NCBI GenBank assembly: GCA_002354035.1 | Contig: DEKU01000013.1 | Location: forward strand, 1 to 60,317 | Reading direction: 5' to 3' | DNA from: Bacteroidales bacterium UBA2714 | GTDB lineage: Bacteria; Bacteroidota; Bacteroidia; Bacteroidales; P3 | DNA length: 60,317 bases | Part shown: one piece after another, positions 16,543 to 24,972 of the stretch | How the letters are laid out: every line of letters begins with the position of its first letter | How positions within the stretch are numbered: the stretch's first letter is position 1 | Translations under genes and position numbers: made by a program | The notes under the pieces: model-generated | Database searches by the model: none | The model's input: the letters and a program-made list of their open reading frames with translations, nothing else | What the model was told of the DNA's origin: nothing

Positions 16543-17258
16543 ACCTCACCCTCGACATAGGCAACACCCGCATCAAATGGGCCCTCTTCGAAGGCGAAAA
16601 CCTCCGGGAGCACGGCACCGTCGATGCCGAAAAAGTGGAACAACTGTGCGCCCTCCCCTGGCGGCAGGCCGCCGTATGCGCCTCCGGCCATGCATGCCTC
16701 GGCAAACTGGAAGCCACGGGCCGCCCCCTGCTGCGCCTGTCGCACACTACCCCGATGCCCATCACCCTCGACTATGCCACCCCCGCCACCCTCGGGCCCG
16801 ACCGCATCGCCGCCGCCTGCGGGGCATGGAAACTCATGGGCGGCAAAAACTGCGTCATAATTGATGCCGGAACCTGCATAACCATTGACTTTCTCGACTG
16901 CCACGGGTGCTACCACGGCGGAGCCATACTGCCCGGGGTGGACATGAAATTCCACGCCCTGCATACTTTTACGGCACAATTGCCGTTATTGGAGAATGTG
17001 GACGGCCATGGCAGCATTGTCACCGGCCGCAGTACAGCCGAAAGCATCACCGCCGGAGTGCTCACCGCCACCCGCTTTGCCGTCGAGGGATTCCTGCGGC
17101 ACTACCGCGTAGCGTATGGTCCTGTCGCGGTGCTGTTCAGCGGTGGCGACGCCCCGCGACTGGTGGCAGAGCCTACCCCCCTGCTACAAACGGCGCAGAT
17201 ACTTCCCCACATAGTGCTGACTGGATTAAACACGATACTCAACGAAAATGAAAAATAG
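16539..17258 (+). CDS. coaX: Type III pantothenate kinase
   Basis: CoaX phosphorylates pantothenate, the first step of coenzyme A synthesis. The 239-residue protein has the ASKHA-fold ATP motif LDIGNTRIKWALF at the N-terminus, the pantothenate-site block ATLGPDRIAAACGAW and DAGTCITIDFLD near residue 110. A C-terminal LFSGGDAPRLV completes the nucleotide site. Type III enzymes are the usual form in Bacteroidetes. It overlaps pth upstream (ATGA), and the next gene starts inside its last 11 bases. Confidence 0.95.
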   Translation: MNLTLDIGNTRIKWALFEGENLREHGTVDAEKVEQLCALPWRQAAVCASGHACLGKLEATGRPLLRLSHTTPMPITLDYATPATLGPDRIAAACGAWKLMGGKNCVIIDAGTCITIDFLDCHGCYHGGAILPGVDMKFHALHTFTAQLPLLENVDGHGSIVTGRSTAESITAGVLTATRFAVEGFLRHYRVAYGPVAVLFSGGDAPRLVAEPTPLLQTAQILPHIVLTGLNTILNENEK

Positions 17259-18585
17259 ACACACCCTCATCATCGCCCTGGCCCTTGCAGCCAGTCTCTG
17301 TCCCGGAGTCACGCTGGGGCAGAACGGATTCAACATACCCTTTTCGCAGTACGGAATAGGGCTCAGCGACCATCCCAACAACATGCCCTCCGCCTTCGGC
17401 ATGGGCGGCACCGTCTACTCCCGCTCCGCACGCAACATGATCAACCCCTTCAACCCCGCCTCCTACTCCGCTATCGAAATGGAGAGTTTCGTGCTCGACA
17501 TCGGGGTCAACCTGCAAAGCTGCGTGCTGCGCAACGACAAAGACCGCCTCACCGACGCCGACGGCAACCTCGCCTACCTCACCGTCGCCTTCCCCATAAC
17601 CTCATGGTGGAAAATGTCGGCTGGACTGCTGCCCTACAGCACGGTGAACTACGAGTCGGTGCAGACGGTGGAGTCCGACGTGCTGGGCAACGTGAAAACC
17701 ATTTATGCCGGCAACGGAGGTGTGTCACAGATCTATTGGGGCAACGGCTTCAATATCGGCGAACGCCTTGCCCTCGGTTTCAATCTGAACTACCTGTATG
17801 GCAATATCACCCGCGCCATCACCTACGACTTTCTGGGCAATGACACCACCTATGCCGTCAACTCACGCAACCAAAAGAACACCTTTGTGAACAACCTGCT
17901 GATAGACCTTGGCTTGCAATACAGCCAGCCCCTCGGATCCCGCTACACCCTCCGTCTCGGAGCCACCTGCCGATTGCCCCGAACTATGAAGGTGGAGGAC
18001 CAATCCCTCAGCTACACCTTCTGCACCCGCTCCTCCACCGAGTACATGTTCGACACCGTCTTCCCCTCACCCGGGCAGAGCGACACGTACAAGAGCACCC
18101 TGCGCCAGCCCATAGCTGTAGGCCTGGGAGTGGCTTTGGAGCGCAACGAACGGTGGGAGATGGACATAGACGGCTACTACTCCCCATACAGCGGGATGGA
18201 GTATGAAGAAGACCCGCGTTACAACCTGTTCGGCTCATCGGCCCTTCGCACCGCACCCAACTGGCGATTGGCATTGGGCGGAGAATGGAAGGGCAATCCC
18301 GGCTCGTCCAGCTATTGGGGCCGCATCGGCATCACAGCGGGAGTGTATCACAACCGGGCCAAACTCTCGCTCCAGACATCAGAAGCCACAGCCCCCACAG
18401 CCATCAACGAAACTGGATTCGGAATGGCTTTCAAACTCCCCATGCGCAAAGGCCGCTCGGTACTGACGTTGGGAGTAGGATATTCGTCCATCGGCACCAC
18501 CGACCTGCTGCGTCGCGATGTGGTGACATTCGGAATTGCCATAGGCTCGTGCGAGCGCTGGTTTGTGAAACGCAAATATAATTAG
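17248..18585 (+). CDS. Outer-membrane porin-like protein (FadL/OmpP1-like)
   Basis: The 445-residue protein has a signal peptide (LIIALALAASLCPGVTLGQ). Its N-terminus (NIPFSQYGIGLSDHPNNMPSAFGMGG) is the pattern of a hydrophobe-channel-like barrel whose first residues plug the pore. The rest is strand-rich (LALGFNLNYLYGNI, WRLALGGEWKGN, LTLGVGYSS). The usual final aromatic is replaced by KRKYN. In Bacteroidales this protein recurrently sits between coaX and the TPR-lptC genes, which suggests an envelope or lipid-related role, though the substrate is unknown. Confidence 0.75.
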   Translation: MKNRHTLIIALALAASLCPGVTLGQNGFNIPFSQYGIGLSDHPNNMPSAFGMGGTVYSRSARNMINPFNPASYSAIEMESFVLDIGVNLQSCVLRNDKDRLTDADGNLAYLTVAFPITSWWKMSAGLLPYSTVNYESVQTVESDVLGNVKTIYAGNGGVSQIYWGNGFNIGERLALGFNLNYLYGNITRAITYDFLGNDTTYAVNSRNQKNTFVNNLLIDLGLQYSQPLGSRYTLRLGATCRLPRTMKVEDQSLSYTFCTRSSTEYMFDTVFPSPGQSDTYKSTLRQPIAVGLGVALERNERWEMDIDGYYSPYSGMEYEEDPRYNLFGSSALRTAPNWRLALGGEWKGNPGSSSYWGRIGITAGVYHNRAKLSLQTSEATAPTAINETGFGMAFKLPMRKGRSVLTLGVGYSSIGTTDLLRRDVVTFGIAIGSCERWFVKRKYN

Positions 18586-18648
18586 CCCTGCAAGAAAAAA
18601 GAAGAAAACAATACTAATTAACAAAACAACGATAACAATTTATTAGTC

Positions 18649-19980
18649 ATGAGAAAACTGAAAAATGTCATCATCGCGGCAGCAGTCCTCAGCCTGAGCC
18701 TTGCCGCCAACGCCCAAAGCAAATGGGGTGACACCCCCGAAGACAGCGTTGCATGCATCAGTAACGTTTCACTCTATCAAGAATTCTACAAACAGAAAAG
18801 CTACACCGACTGCTACGAACCCTGGCGTCAAATCCTTCAACACTGCCCCCGTTTCAGCAAGACCGTTTACCAGCGTGGCTCGACCATCATCAAATCCATG
18901 ATCAACGTCGCCCAGACCGCCGACGAGCGCAACGCCCTGATTGACGAATTGATGCGCATGTACGACCAACGCATCCAGTACTTCGGCGAAGAAGCCAAAG
19001 TCAAGGCCATGAAAGCCCAAGACCTCAGCACCCTGCGCCCCAAAGCCGTCAAGGAAATCTACGAGAACTACGCCGACGCCATCCGTGCCGATGCCCACGA
19101 CCTGGACGAGAACTACGTCACCCTCTTCTTCAAAGCCACCGTCGACTACGTGCAGGCCGGTCTGGCCGACCCCACCCTCGTCGTCGACAACTACGACATC
19201 GCCTCCGACCTCCTCGACTCGCTGCTGACCCTCAACGTCGAGAAAGACGACAGCGTCAACGCCGCCAAAATCCGCACCTACATCGCCAGCGTCGAGTCAG
19301 TATTCGCACCCTACGCCACCTGCGAACAGCTGAACGAAATCTACCAGAAGAAATTCGAAGAAGACCCTGGCAACGTAGCCCTGCTCAAAAAAATCACCGC
19401 CATCCTCATCAAAAAAGGCTGCACCGAAGACAACCAACTCTTCTTCGACGCCACCGAGAAACTGTACGAGCTCGAACCCTCACCCAGCACCGCCATGCGC
19501 ATGGGTCAGATGTGCTGGAGCAAGAAACAGTACGGCAAATCCATAGAATATGTTCAGGACGCCCTCAAAAGCCTCACCGACAAAAAAGACCGCTATCGTG
19601 CCTACATCATCCTCGGACTCTCCTACTCCGGACAGGGCAGCTACAGCGCAGCACGCACAGCCTTCCTCAATGCCGCCGAGACCGACCGCACCAAAGGCGA
19701 GCCCTACCTCCAGCTGGCTCAGGCCTACGCCAAGAGCAGCCGCACCATCGATGACGGCATGGGTGGCCGTTCCGCCTACTGGGCTGCCGTCGACGAAGCC
19801 CGCCACGCAAAACAAGTGGAGCCCAGCGAGGAGATTATCAACTTTGCCGACAAACTGATAGGCACCTACTCCGCCTACTTCCCCAAGAAAAACGACGCCT
19901 TCATGCTCGACCTCATCGACGGACACAGCTACACCGTTCCCGGTTGGATTGGACGCTCCACCATCGTGAGAACACGCTAA
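18649..19980 (+). CDS. Periplasmic TPR-repeat protein
   Basis: The 443-residue protein has a signal peptide (IAAAVLSLSLAANAQ) and a long helical body. The clearest tetratricopeptide units are near 285-350 (AMRMGQMCWSKKQYGKSIEY, AYIILGLSYSGQGSYSAART, EPYLQLAQAYAKSS). These mediate protein contacts. It lies directly before lptC, an order I know from other Bacteroidales, so a scaffold role in LPS export is a reasonable guess but unproven. Confidence 0.75.
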   Translation: MRKLKNVIIAAAVLSLSLAANAQSKWGDTPEDSVACISNVSLYQEFYKQKSYTDCYEPWRQILQHCPRFSKTVYQRGSTIIKSMINVAQTADERNALIDELMRMYDQRIQYFGEEAKVKAMKAQDLSTLRPKAVKEIYENYADAIRADAHDLDENYVTLFFKATVDYVQAGLADPTLVVDNYDIASDLLDSLLTLNVEKDDSVNAAKIRTYIASVESVFAPYATCEQLNEIYQKKFEEDPGNVALLKKITAILIKKGCTEDNQLFFDATEKLYELEPSPSTAMRMGQMCWSKKQYGKSIEYVQDALKSLTDKKDRYRAYIILGLSYSGQGSYSAARTAFLNAAETDRTKGEPYLQLAQAYAKSSRTIDDGMGGRSAYWAAVDEARHAKQVEPSEEIINFADKLIGTYSAYFPKKNDAFMLDLIDGHSYTVPGWIGRSTIVRTR

Positions 19981-19989
19981 AGGCCGAGA

Positions 19990-20562
19990 ATGATCAGAAA
20001 AAACATCTCACAACCATTGCTTAAGGCAAGAAACGGGGCCATGGCCCTGCTTCTTGCCTATTCCCTTTCATCGTGTGGCAACGACATTGAAAAGACCCGT
20101 ATCTTCGAGCCACACACACTGCCCGACAGCACCATAGTCAATGCCAACATCCGCCGCAGCTCCGACGGGCAACTGCAACTGCTCATGAAAGCCCCCGTCG
20201 TGAGACAGTACAGCCAGCCCGAAGCCAAGACCGAATACCCCAAAGGAATATACATGCGATTCTTCGACGGCATCAATCGCCCCACGGGCATCCTCACGGC
20301 ATGTTATGCGGTGCAGTATGACAAGCGCCAAATAACAGAAATCCGCGACAGTGTGGTTATCATCGACCTGCAAAACGGCGATACCATCTACCTGCAAGAC
20401 CTCACATGGAACCAGGCAGAGCACCGCGTGTTCAGCGATAAACCACTCCGCTCGAAAAATGGTGCCCGCATCACGCTGGGCGACCGCTTTGAGAGCGACG
20501 ACGCATTTAAAGAACCCCACATCATTCATCAAAGAGGCACCTTAGAATGGAAGGAGGAATGA
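19990..20562 (+). CDS. lptC: LptC-like LPS export lipoprotein
   Basis: LptC relays lipopolysaccharide from the inner-membrane transporter to LptA. This 190-residue copy has a lipoprotein signal (YSLSSC, Cys29) in place of the single membrane anchor of the E. coli protein, as is common in Bacteroidetes. The OstA/LptC beta-jellyroll is suggested by VRQYSQPEAKTEYPKGIYMRFFDG and by IYLQDLTWNQAEHRVFSDKP. It is 9 bases after the TPR gene and overlaps the helix-hairpin-helix gene by 16 bases. Confidence 0.85.
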   Translation: MIRKNISQPLLKARNGAMALLLAYSLSSCGNDIEKTRIFEPHTLPDSTIVNANIRRSSDGQLQLLMKAPVVRQYSQPEAKTEYPKGIYMRFFDGINRPTGILTACYAVQYDKRQITEIRDSVVIIDLQNGDTIYLQDLTWNQAEHRVFSDKPLRSKNGARITLGDRFESDDAFKEPHIIHQRGTLEWKEE

Positions 20563-21194
20563 CCCGCCGTCGAGGCTACGTGTGGTTGAGTGTGCTGCTG
20601 CTGGGAGTGGCCACCGGGTTCGTCATCGCTCAGCCCAAAGGGACGGACCCATCGCTGCCCCCCACACCTGAAAGCCCCACCCTGCTTCGCCCGGAAGTGG
20701 CAGACACTACCCAATCATCCCATTCCCCTACCCCCTCTGGATGGACTTCACAGCCTTATTCAAACCGTCAAAGGAAACAACTGATATTTGAGCTGAACGA
20801 GGCCGACAGTTTAGATCTGGTTCAGCTCTACAATATCGGCCCTACCATTGCCCGCCGTATTTTGAAGTATCGCTCGTTGCTGGGAGGGTATGTCAGCTTA
20901 GGGCAGCTGCGCGAAGTTTATGGCATCGACTCCACTCGCTATGCCGACATTGCGCCGCATCTCACTGTCAACCCTGCGCTGATAACACGTCTCGACATCA
21001 ATTCCGCCACCGTCGACCAATTGAAACGGCACCCCTATTTCGACTACTACATAGCCAAAGCCATCGTGCGGAAGCGCGAAGAGCGAGGCCCATTCAAGCA
21101 GGTGGAAGACCTGCTTAACATCACCATTATCGATACCCAGACCTTTAAACGTATAGAACCCTATCTGACATGCAATTTACAGCCAAACAAATAG
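20547..21194 (+). CDS. Helix-hairpin-helix protein, ComEA-like
   Basis: The 215-residue protein has one N-terminal membrane helix (about 10-28), a Pro/Ser/Thr-rich spacer, and two helix-hairpin-helix units. The first is ELNEADSLDLVQLYNIGPTI to about residue 130. The second is LDINSATVDQLKRHPYFDYY with KAIVRKREERGPFKQVEDLL. Such modules bind DNA non-specifically, as ComEA does in uptake. comEC lies 9 kb downstream on the other strand, so a role in DNA uptake is possible. The gene overlaps both lptC (16 bases) and lpxD (25 bases). Confidence 0.8.
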   Translation: MEGGMTRRRGYVWLSVLLLGVATGFVIAQPKGTDPSLPPTPESPTLLRPEVADTTQSSHSPTPSGWTSQPYSNRQRKQLIFELNEADSLDLVQLYNIGPTIARRILKYRSLLGGYVSLGQLREVYGIDSTRYADIAPHLTVNPALITRLDINSATVDQLKRHPYFDYYIAKAIVRKREERGPFKQVEDLLNITIIDTQTFKRIEPYLTCNLQPNK

Positions 21195-22189
21195 CCCAGA
21201 AACTGAAAGGCACCGTCGAGGGCGACGAGAATGCCTTGATATGGAAGCCCTGCCGCATTGAGGAGGTGGATGAGGGTGGCATCACTTTTCTGGCCAACCC
21301 CAAGTATACTCACTATATTTATGAGCGCAAGGCGGCGGCCATCCTTGTGCGCCGCGACTTGGTGCTGGATCACCCCGTGGACGCCACGCTGATCCGTGTG
21401 GACAATCCTTATCTGTGTGTGGCCAAGGTGCTGCACTTGTTCAATGCCGCTACCGGGCCTAAGAAGGGTCGGTCGCTCCGCAGCAGCATCCACCCCTCCG
21501 CCCGATTGGGCAAGGACTGCTACGTGGGAGCATTTGCGGTGATAGGCCGCCATGTGAGGATTGGCAACAATGTTCAGATTTACCCTCAGGTGTATGTGGG
21601 CGACCACTGCTACATAGGCGACAATACTATCCTCTACCCCGGAGTGAGGATTTATCGCGAATGCCAGGTGGGCAACAACTGCATTCTCCACGCGGGGGTT
21701 GTGGTTGGAGCCGATGGCTTCGGATTCGCCCCCAAGGAGGACGGCACTTACAGCAAGATTGACCAGATAGGCAATGTGGTGATTGAGGACGATGTGGAGA
21801 TTGGGGCCAACACGTGTGTGGACCGTGCGACGATGGGTTCGACGGTTGTGCACCGCGGGGCCAAAATCGACAATCTGTGCCAGATAGCACACAATGTGTC
21901 GTTCGGTGCCAATACGGTGATGGCTTCGCAGTCGGGCTGCGCGGGCAGTGGCAAGGTGGGCGACAATTGTGTGATTGCGGGGCAGGTGGGCATTGTGGGC
22001 CACATACGTGTGGGCAACCGTGTGACGGTGGCTGCGCAGTCGGGCGTGACGCGCAATGTGGCCGACGACTCGGTGGTGCTGGGTTCTCCGGCCATGCCGG
22101 CCGACAGGCAGAAGAAAATCTTCGTGTTGCAACGCAAGCTGGAGGAGATGTACAACGACATCCAGGAGCTTAAAAGGAGCATGAAATAG
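21170..22189 (+). CDS. lpxD: UDP-3-O-acylglucosamine N-acyltransferase
   Basis: LpxD adds the N-linked acyl chain in step three of lipid A synthesis. The 339-residue protein has the N-terminal uridine-binding domain (ITFLANPKYTHYIYERKAAA) and a left-handed beta-helix of hexapeptide repeats from about residue 105. The catalytic His241 lies in NLCQIAHNVSFG. A coiled C-terminal helix (LQRKLEEMYNDIQELKRSMK) completes the trimer-type architecture. It overlaps the preceding gene by 25 bases. The usual lpxC/fabZ and lpxA partners are not in this window. Confidence 0.96.
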   Translation: MQFTAKQIAQKLKGTVEGDENALIWKPCRIEEVDEGGITFLANPKYTHYIYERKAAAILVRRDLVLDHPVDATLIRVDNPYLCVAKVLHLFNAATGPKKGRSLRSSIHPSARLGKDCYVGAFAVIGRHVRIGNNVQIYPQVYVGDHCYIGDNTILYPGVRIYRECQVGNNCILHAGVVVGADGFGFAPKEDGTYSKIDQIGNVVIEDDVEIGANTCVDRATMGSTVVHRGAKIDNLCQIAHNVSFGANTVMASQSGCAGSGKVGDNCVIAGQVGIVGHIRVGNRVTVAAQSGVTRNVADDSVVLGSPAMPADRQKKIFVLQRKLEEMYNDIQELKRSMK

Positions 22190-22226
22190 CTCCCTGTTTT
22201 TGACCAAACACTTTTTGAAAGGCAGG

Positions 22227-23675
22227 ATGAAAGCTTGGCGGGTTTGGTTGTTTATAGCCGGGGTGATTGCGCTGCTGGCGGGGGTCTGCTGTATGTTCCC
22301 GCAGGGGGGTGCCCGCGTTGGCACGGTGAACCTCCGGTTCCCCACCCTTACAAAGATATTGAATCCCCGACAGGAGATGGACGTGGAGGCTTATCTGCGC
22401 CAGCAGGACTCGTTGGCTTCTCTCCTCGACTCTATCCAGGACTCGATGGCCTTCTTCCAACAGCAGCTGGACAGCAGCGACACCCGGTTCTGGTTTCCGG
22501 GCGATGACGACAGTTTCTTCGACACGCTCTTTGCCCAGCTGGAACGCACGGGCCGCACGGGCCGCACTATCCGCATAGTGCATTACGGCGACTCGCAGAT
22601 TGAGATGGACCGCATGTCGGACCGACTGCGGTCGCACCTCCAAGCTCTTTTCGGTGGCGGCGGGCCGGGCTTGGTGCCTTTTGCCACGCTCATCCCCTCC
22701 TATTCCGTCAGCACCTATGGCACGGGGGCCTTGGTGCGCCAGTCGCCCTTCGGCGATACGTTAGTGGTGCGTGCGGGAGGCAACTATGGCCCCATGGTGC
22801 AGGACTTCCATGTGGAGGGTTCCGCCACCAGCACCATCCGAGCCACCACCCATAGGAACCGCGACAGCCGGTTGACGCAACTGAGGCGCGTCCGTCTCCT
22901 GTTCTGCAACCGTCCGGGACCGCTGACGGCCACCATAGCTGCCGGACAGTTTGCCGACCAAAAGACTGCCGACGGCGAGGGGGTCCATCTGTTTGACTGG
23001 AAGCTCGACACCATAGCCTCCGAGGTGCGCATCAGCGTGGAGGGGTCGGCCGACCTCTATGGGGTGATGGTCGACGGGGGACCCGGTGTGGCGGTGGACA
23101 ATATCCCCATGCGGGGCTGCTCCGGCCACCAGTTCACGCAGATCAACCGCGACCAGCTGGCCCAGGCTTACAGCCTGATGGATGTGGGGTTGATCATCAT
23201 GCAGTTTGGTGGCAACTCGGTGCCATATCTTTCGGGCGACCGCTCTATTGAGAATTATTGCAAGAATATGGGGGCGCAGATTGACCGCCTGCACCAGTGC
23301 TGCCCCAACGCTCTGATTCTTTTTATCGGCCCTTCGGACATGTGCAAACGTTCGGAGGAGGGCGACCTGATTACCTATCCCGAGCTGCCGAAGGTGGTGG
23401 AGGGATTGCGGACAGCCGTCTGCTCCCACGGTGCGGCCTATTGGAGCATCTTCCATGCCATGGGCGGTGCCCACTCGATGCCCGCCTGGGTCGAGCAGGG
23501 GCTGGGCAGTGGCGACTATATCCATTTCTCGCAACGCGGGGCCGACATCATGGGCGACCGCCTGGCCCAAGCGTTCGAATCCATGTACCATCTCTACAAA
23601 TTGCGGAAGGCCGCTGGCCCCGACGTCTACCTGGCTGAGCATCCCCAAATCCAGTCATCTAATGAACAACAATAA
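22227..23675 (+). CDS. SGNH-fold hydrolase/esterase, membrane-anchored
   Basis: I use the ATG at 22227 (KAWRVWLFIAG), which opens a single N-terminal membrane helix (an upstream TTG is less likely). The 482-residue protein exposes an SGNH hydrolase domain to the periplasm: Ser123 in HYGDSQIEMDRM, the oxyanion Gly-Asn block FGGNSVPYL, and Asp430/His433 in GSGDYIHFSQRGADIMG. Such proteins add or remove acyl groups on cell-surface glycans. It overlaps a second SGNH gene by 14 bases and precedes an MBOAT gene, the arrangement of polysaccharide O-acetylation systems. Confidence 0.82.
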   Translation: MKAWRVWLFIAGVIALLAGVCCMFPQGGARVGTVNLRFPTLTKILNPRQEMDVEAYLRQQDSLASLLDSIQDSMAFFQQQLDSSDTRFWFPGDDDSFFDTLFAQLERTGRTGRTIRIVHYGDSQIEMDRMSDRLRSHLQALFGGGGPGLVPFATLIPSYSVSTYGTGALVRQSPFGDTLVVRAGGNYGPMVQDFHVEGSATSTIRATTHRNRDSRLTQLRRVRLLFCNRPGPLTATIAAGQFADQKTADGEGVHLFDWKLDTIASEVRISVEGSADLYGVMVDGGPGVAVDNIPMRGCSGHQFTQINRDQLAQAYSLMDVGLIIMQFGGNSVPYLSGDRSIENYCKNMGAQIDRLHQCCPNALILFIGPSDMCKRSEEGDLITYPELPKVVEGLRTAVCSHGAAYWSIFHAMGGAHSMPAWVEQGLGSGDYIHFSQRGADIMGDRLAQAFESMYHLYKLRKAAGPDVYLAEHPQIQSSNEQQ

Positions 23676-24972
23676 ACTTATTGCAACCCTACTGCTGGTA
23701 GCCGCCACTTTGGGCGGCTGCCACTGCCAGCAACCCGCTGGCGCCGAAACAAAGGTCTATCCCTTTATTCGCTACGACAACAACGTGCTGCACTACGACA
23801 GCACGTCCCCCTCGCTGCAACGTTGTTTTGCCAAAATGAGGCGGGTGGCCTCCACGGGACGGGGCACGGTGAACATCGTCCACATAGGCGGCTCGCATGT
23901 GCAGGCGGGCGTGTTCCCCAACCAGGTGCGTGTCCGCATCATGCAGCAGTGGCCCGAGGCCGTGGGGGGACGCGGCATGATTTTCCCTTACTCGGCGGCC
24001 GCCAAATGCAACAATCCCGACGACTATAAGGTCCATTGCAAAGAGAAGGTGGTGCTGACCCGCAATGTCTACAAGGCTCCCGAATATCCATTGGGGCTTT
24101 GTGGCATCTCGGTCACGGCAAAGGACACGCCCACACGCATTCAGATGCTCCTCACCGACAGGAGTGTCGACTACGGCGTGCAGCATATCGTGGTGCTTGG
24201 CTCCTCGCCCCAGGGAGTGGTGCCCCGGTTAGACGTGGCAGGCCACGAACACTCTCCCTCATACGTCGACTCCGCCACCCACCGCTATGTCTTCAACCTG
24301 ATGCATCCCGTCGACTCGTTCGACCTTCTCTTCCCCTGCTGCGAGGGGCAGACTTTCACGCTGACGGGTGTATGCCTCGGCAACCGCCGTCCGGGTTTCT
24401 CCTACCATTCCATCGGGGTCAACGGGGCCGCCGTGCCCGACTATCTGAAATGCCGCCTCACCGACGACCTGCGCCTGCTGCGACCCGACCTGGTCATTTT
24501 CGGCATCGGCATCAACGACGCCCACGAGAAGAATTTCGACACCGTGGCGTTCAAAAACAACTACCTTGCCCTGTGCGACTCCATCCGCAGGGTCAACCCC
24601 AACTGTGCATTCATCTTTGTCACCAACAACGACAGCTACCGCAAAACGGGTCGCCGACGTTATGCCGTCAACACCAACGGTCCGCTGGCCCGCGACGTTT
24701 TCTACCGTCTGGCTGAGCTCACGGGCGGCGCCGTCTGGGACCAGTTCGACATCATGGGGGGCCTCAAATCGATGGAGAAATGGCAGAAAGCCGGCCTTGC
24801 CCAAGCCGACAAGGTCCACTTTACCCGTGCTGGCTATAGGCTTATGGGAAACCTCCTGTTCGACGCCATCTACAACGAGCTACAGAAAAAGGACATCATA
24901 CCCCCGACCCCTCTCAAGAGGAGAGGCAGTAATAAGAACATCCAGAACAATAGAACTCCTGACATCAAGTGA
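23662..24972 (+). CDS. Second SGNH-fold hydrolase, lipoprotein
   Basis: The start at 23662 gives a lipoprotein signal (LLLVAATLGGC, Cys20). The 436-residue chain has the SGNH pattern with one change: the first block reads HIGGSHVQAG (Ser78) instead of the usual GDS. The later blocks are normal (FGIGINDAHEKN; Asp383 and His386 in ADKVHFTRAGYRLMG). Loss of the Asp before the helix may or may not affect catalysis. The C-terminal tail reads through a short palindromic sequence (PPTPLKRRG). It overlaps the MBOAT gene by 4 bases (GTGA). Confidence 0.8.
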   Translation: MNNNKLIATLLLVAATLGGCHCQQPAGAETKVYPFIRYDNNVLHYDSTSPSLQRCFAKMRRVASTGRGTVNIVHIGGSHVQAGVFPNQVRVRIMQQWPEAVGGRGMIFPYSAAAKCNNPDDYKVHCKEKVVLTRNVYKAPEYPLGLCGISVTAKDTPTRIQMLLTDRSVDYGVQHIVVLGSSPQGVVPRLDVAGHEHSPSYVDSATHRYVFNLMHPVDSFDLLFPCCEGQTFTLTGVCLGNRRPGFSYHSIGVNGAAVPDYLKCRLTDDLRLLRPDLVIFGIGINDAHEKNFDTVAFKNNYLALCDSIRRVNPNCAFIFVTNNDSYRKTGRRRYAVNTNGPLARDVFYRLAELTGGAVWDQFDIMGGLKSMEKWQKAGLAQADKVHFTRAGYRLMGNLLFDAIYNELQKKDIIPPTPLKRRGSNKNIQNNRTPDIK

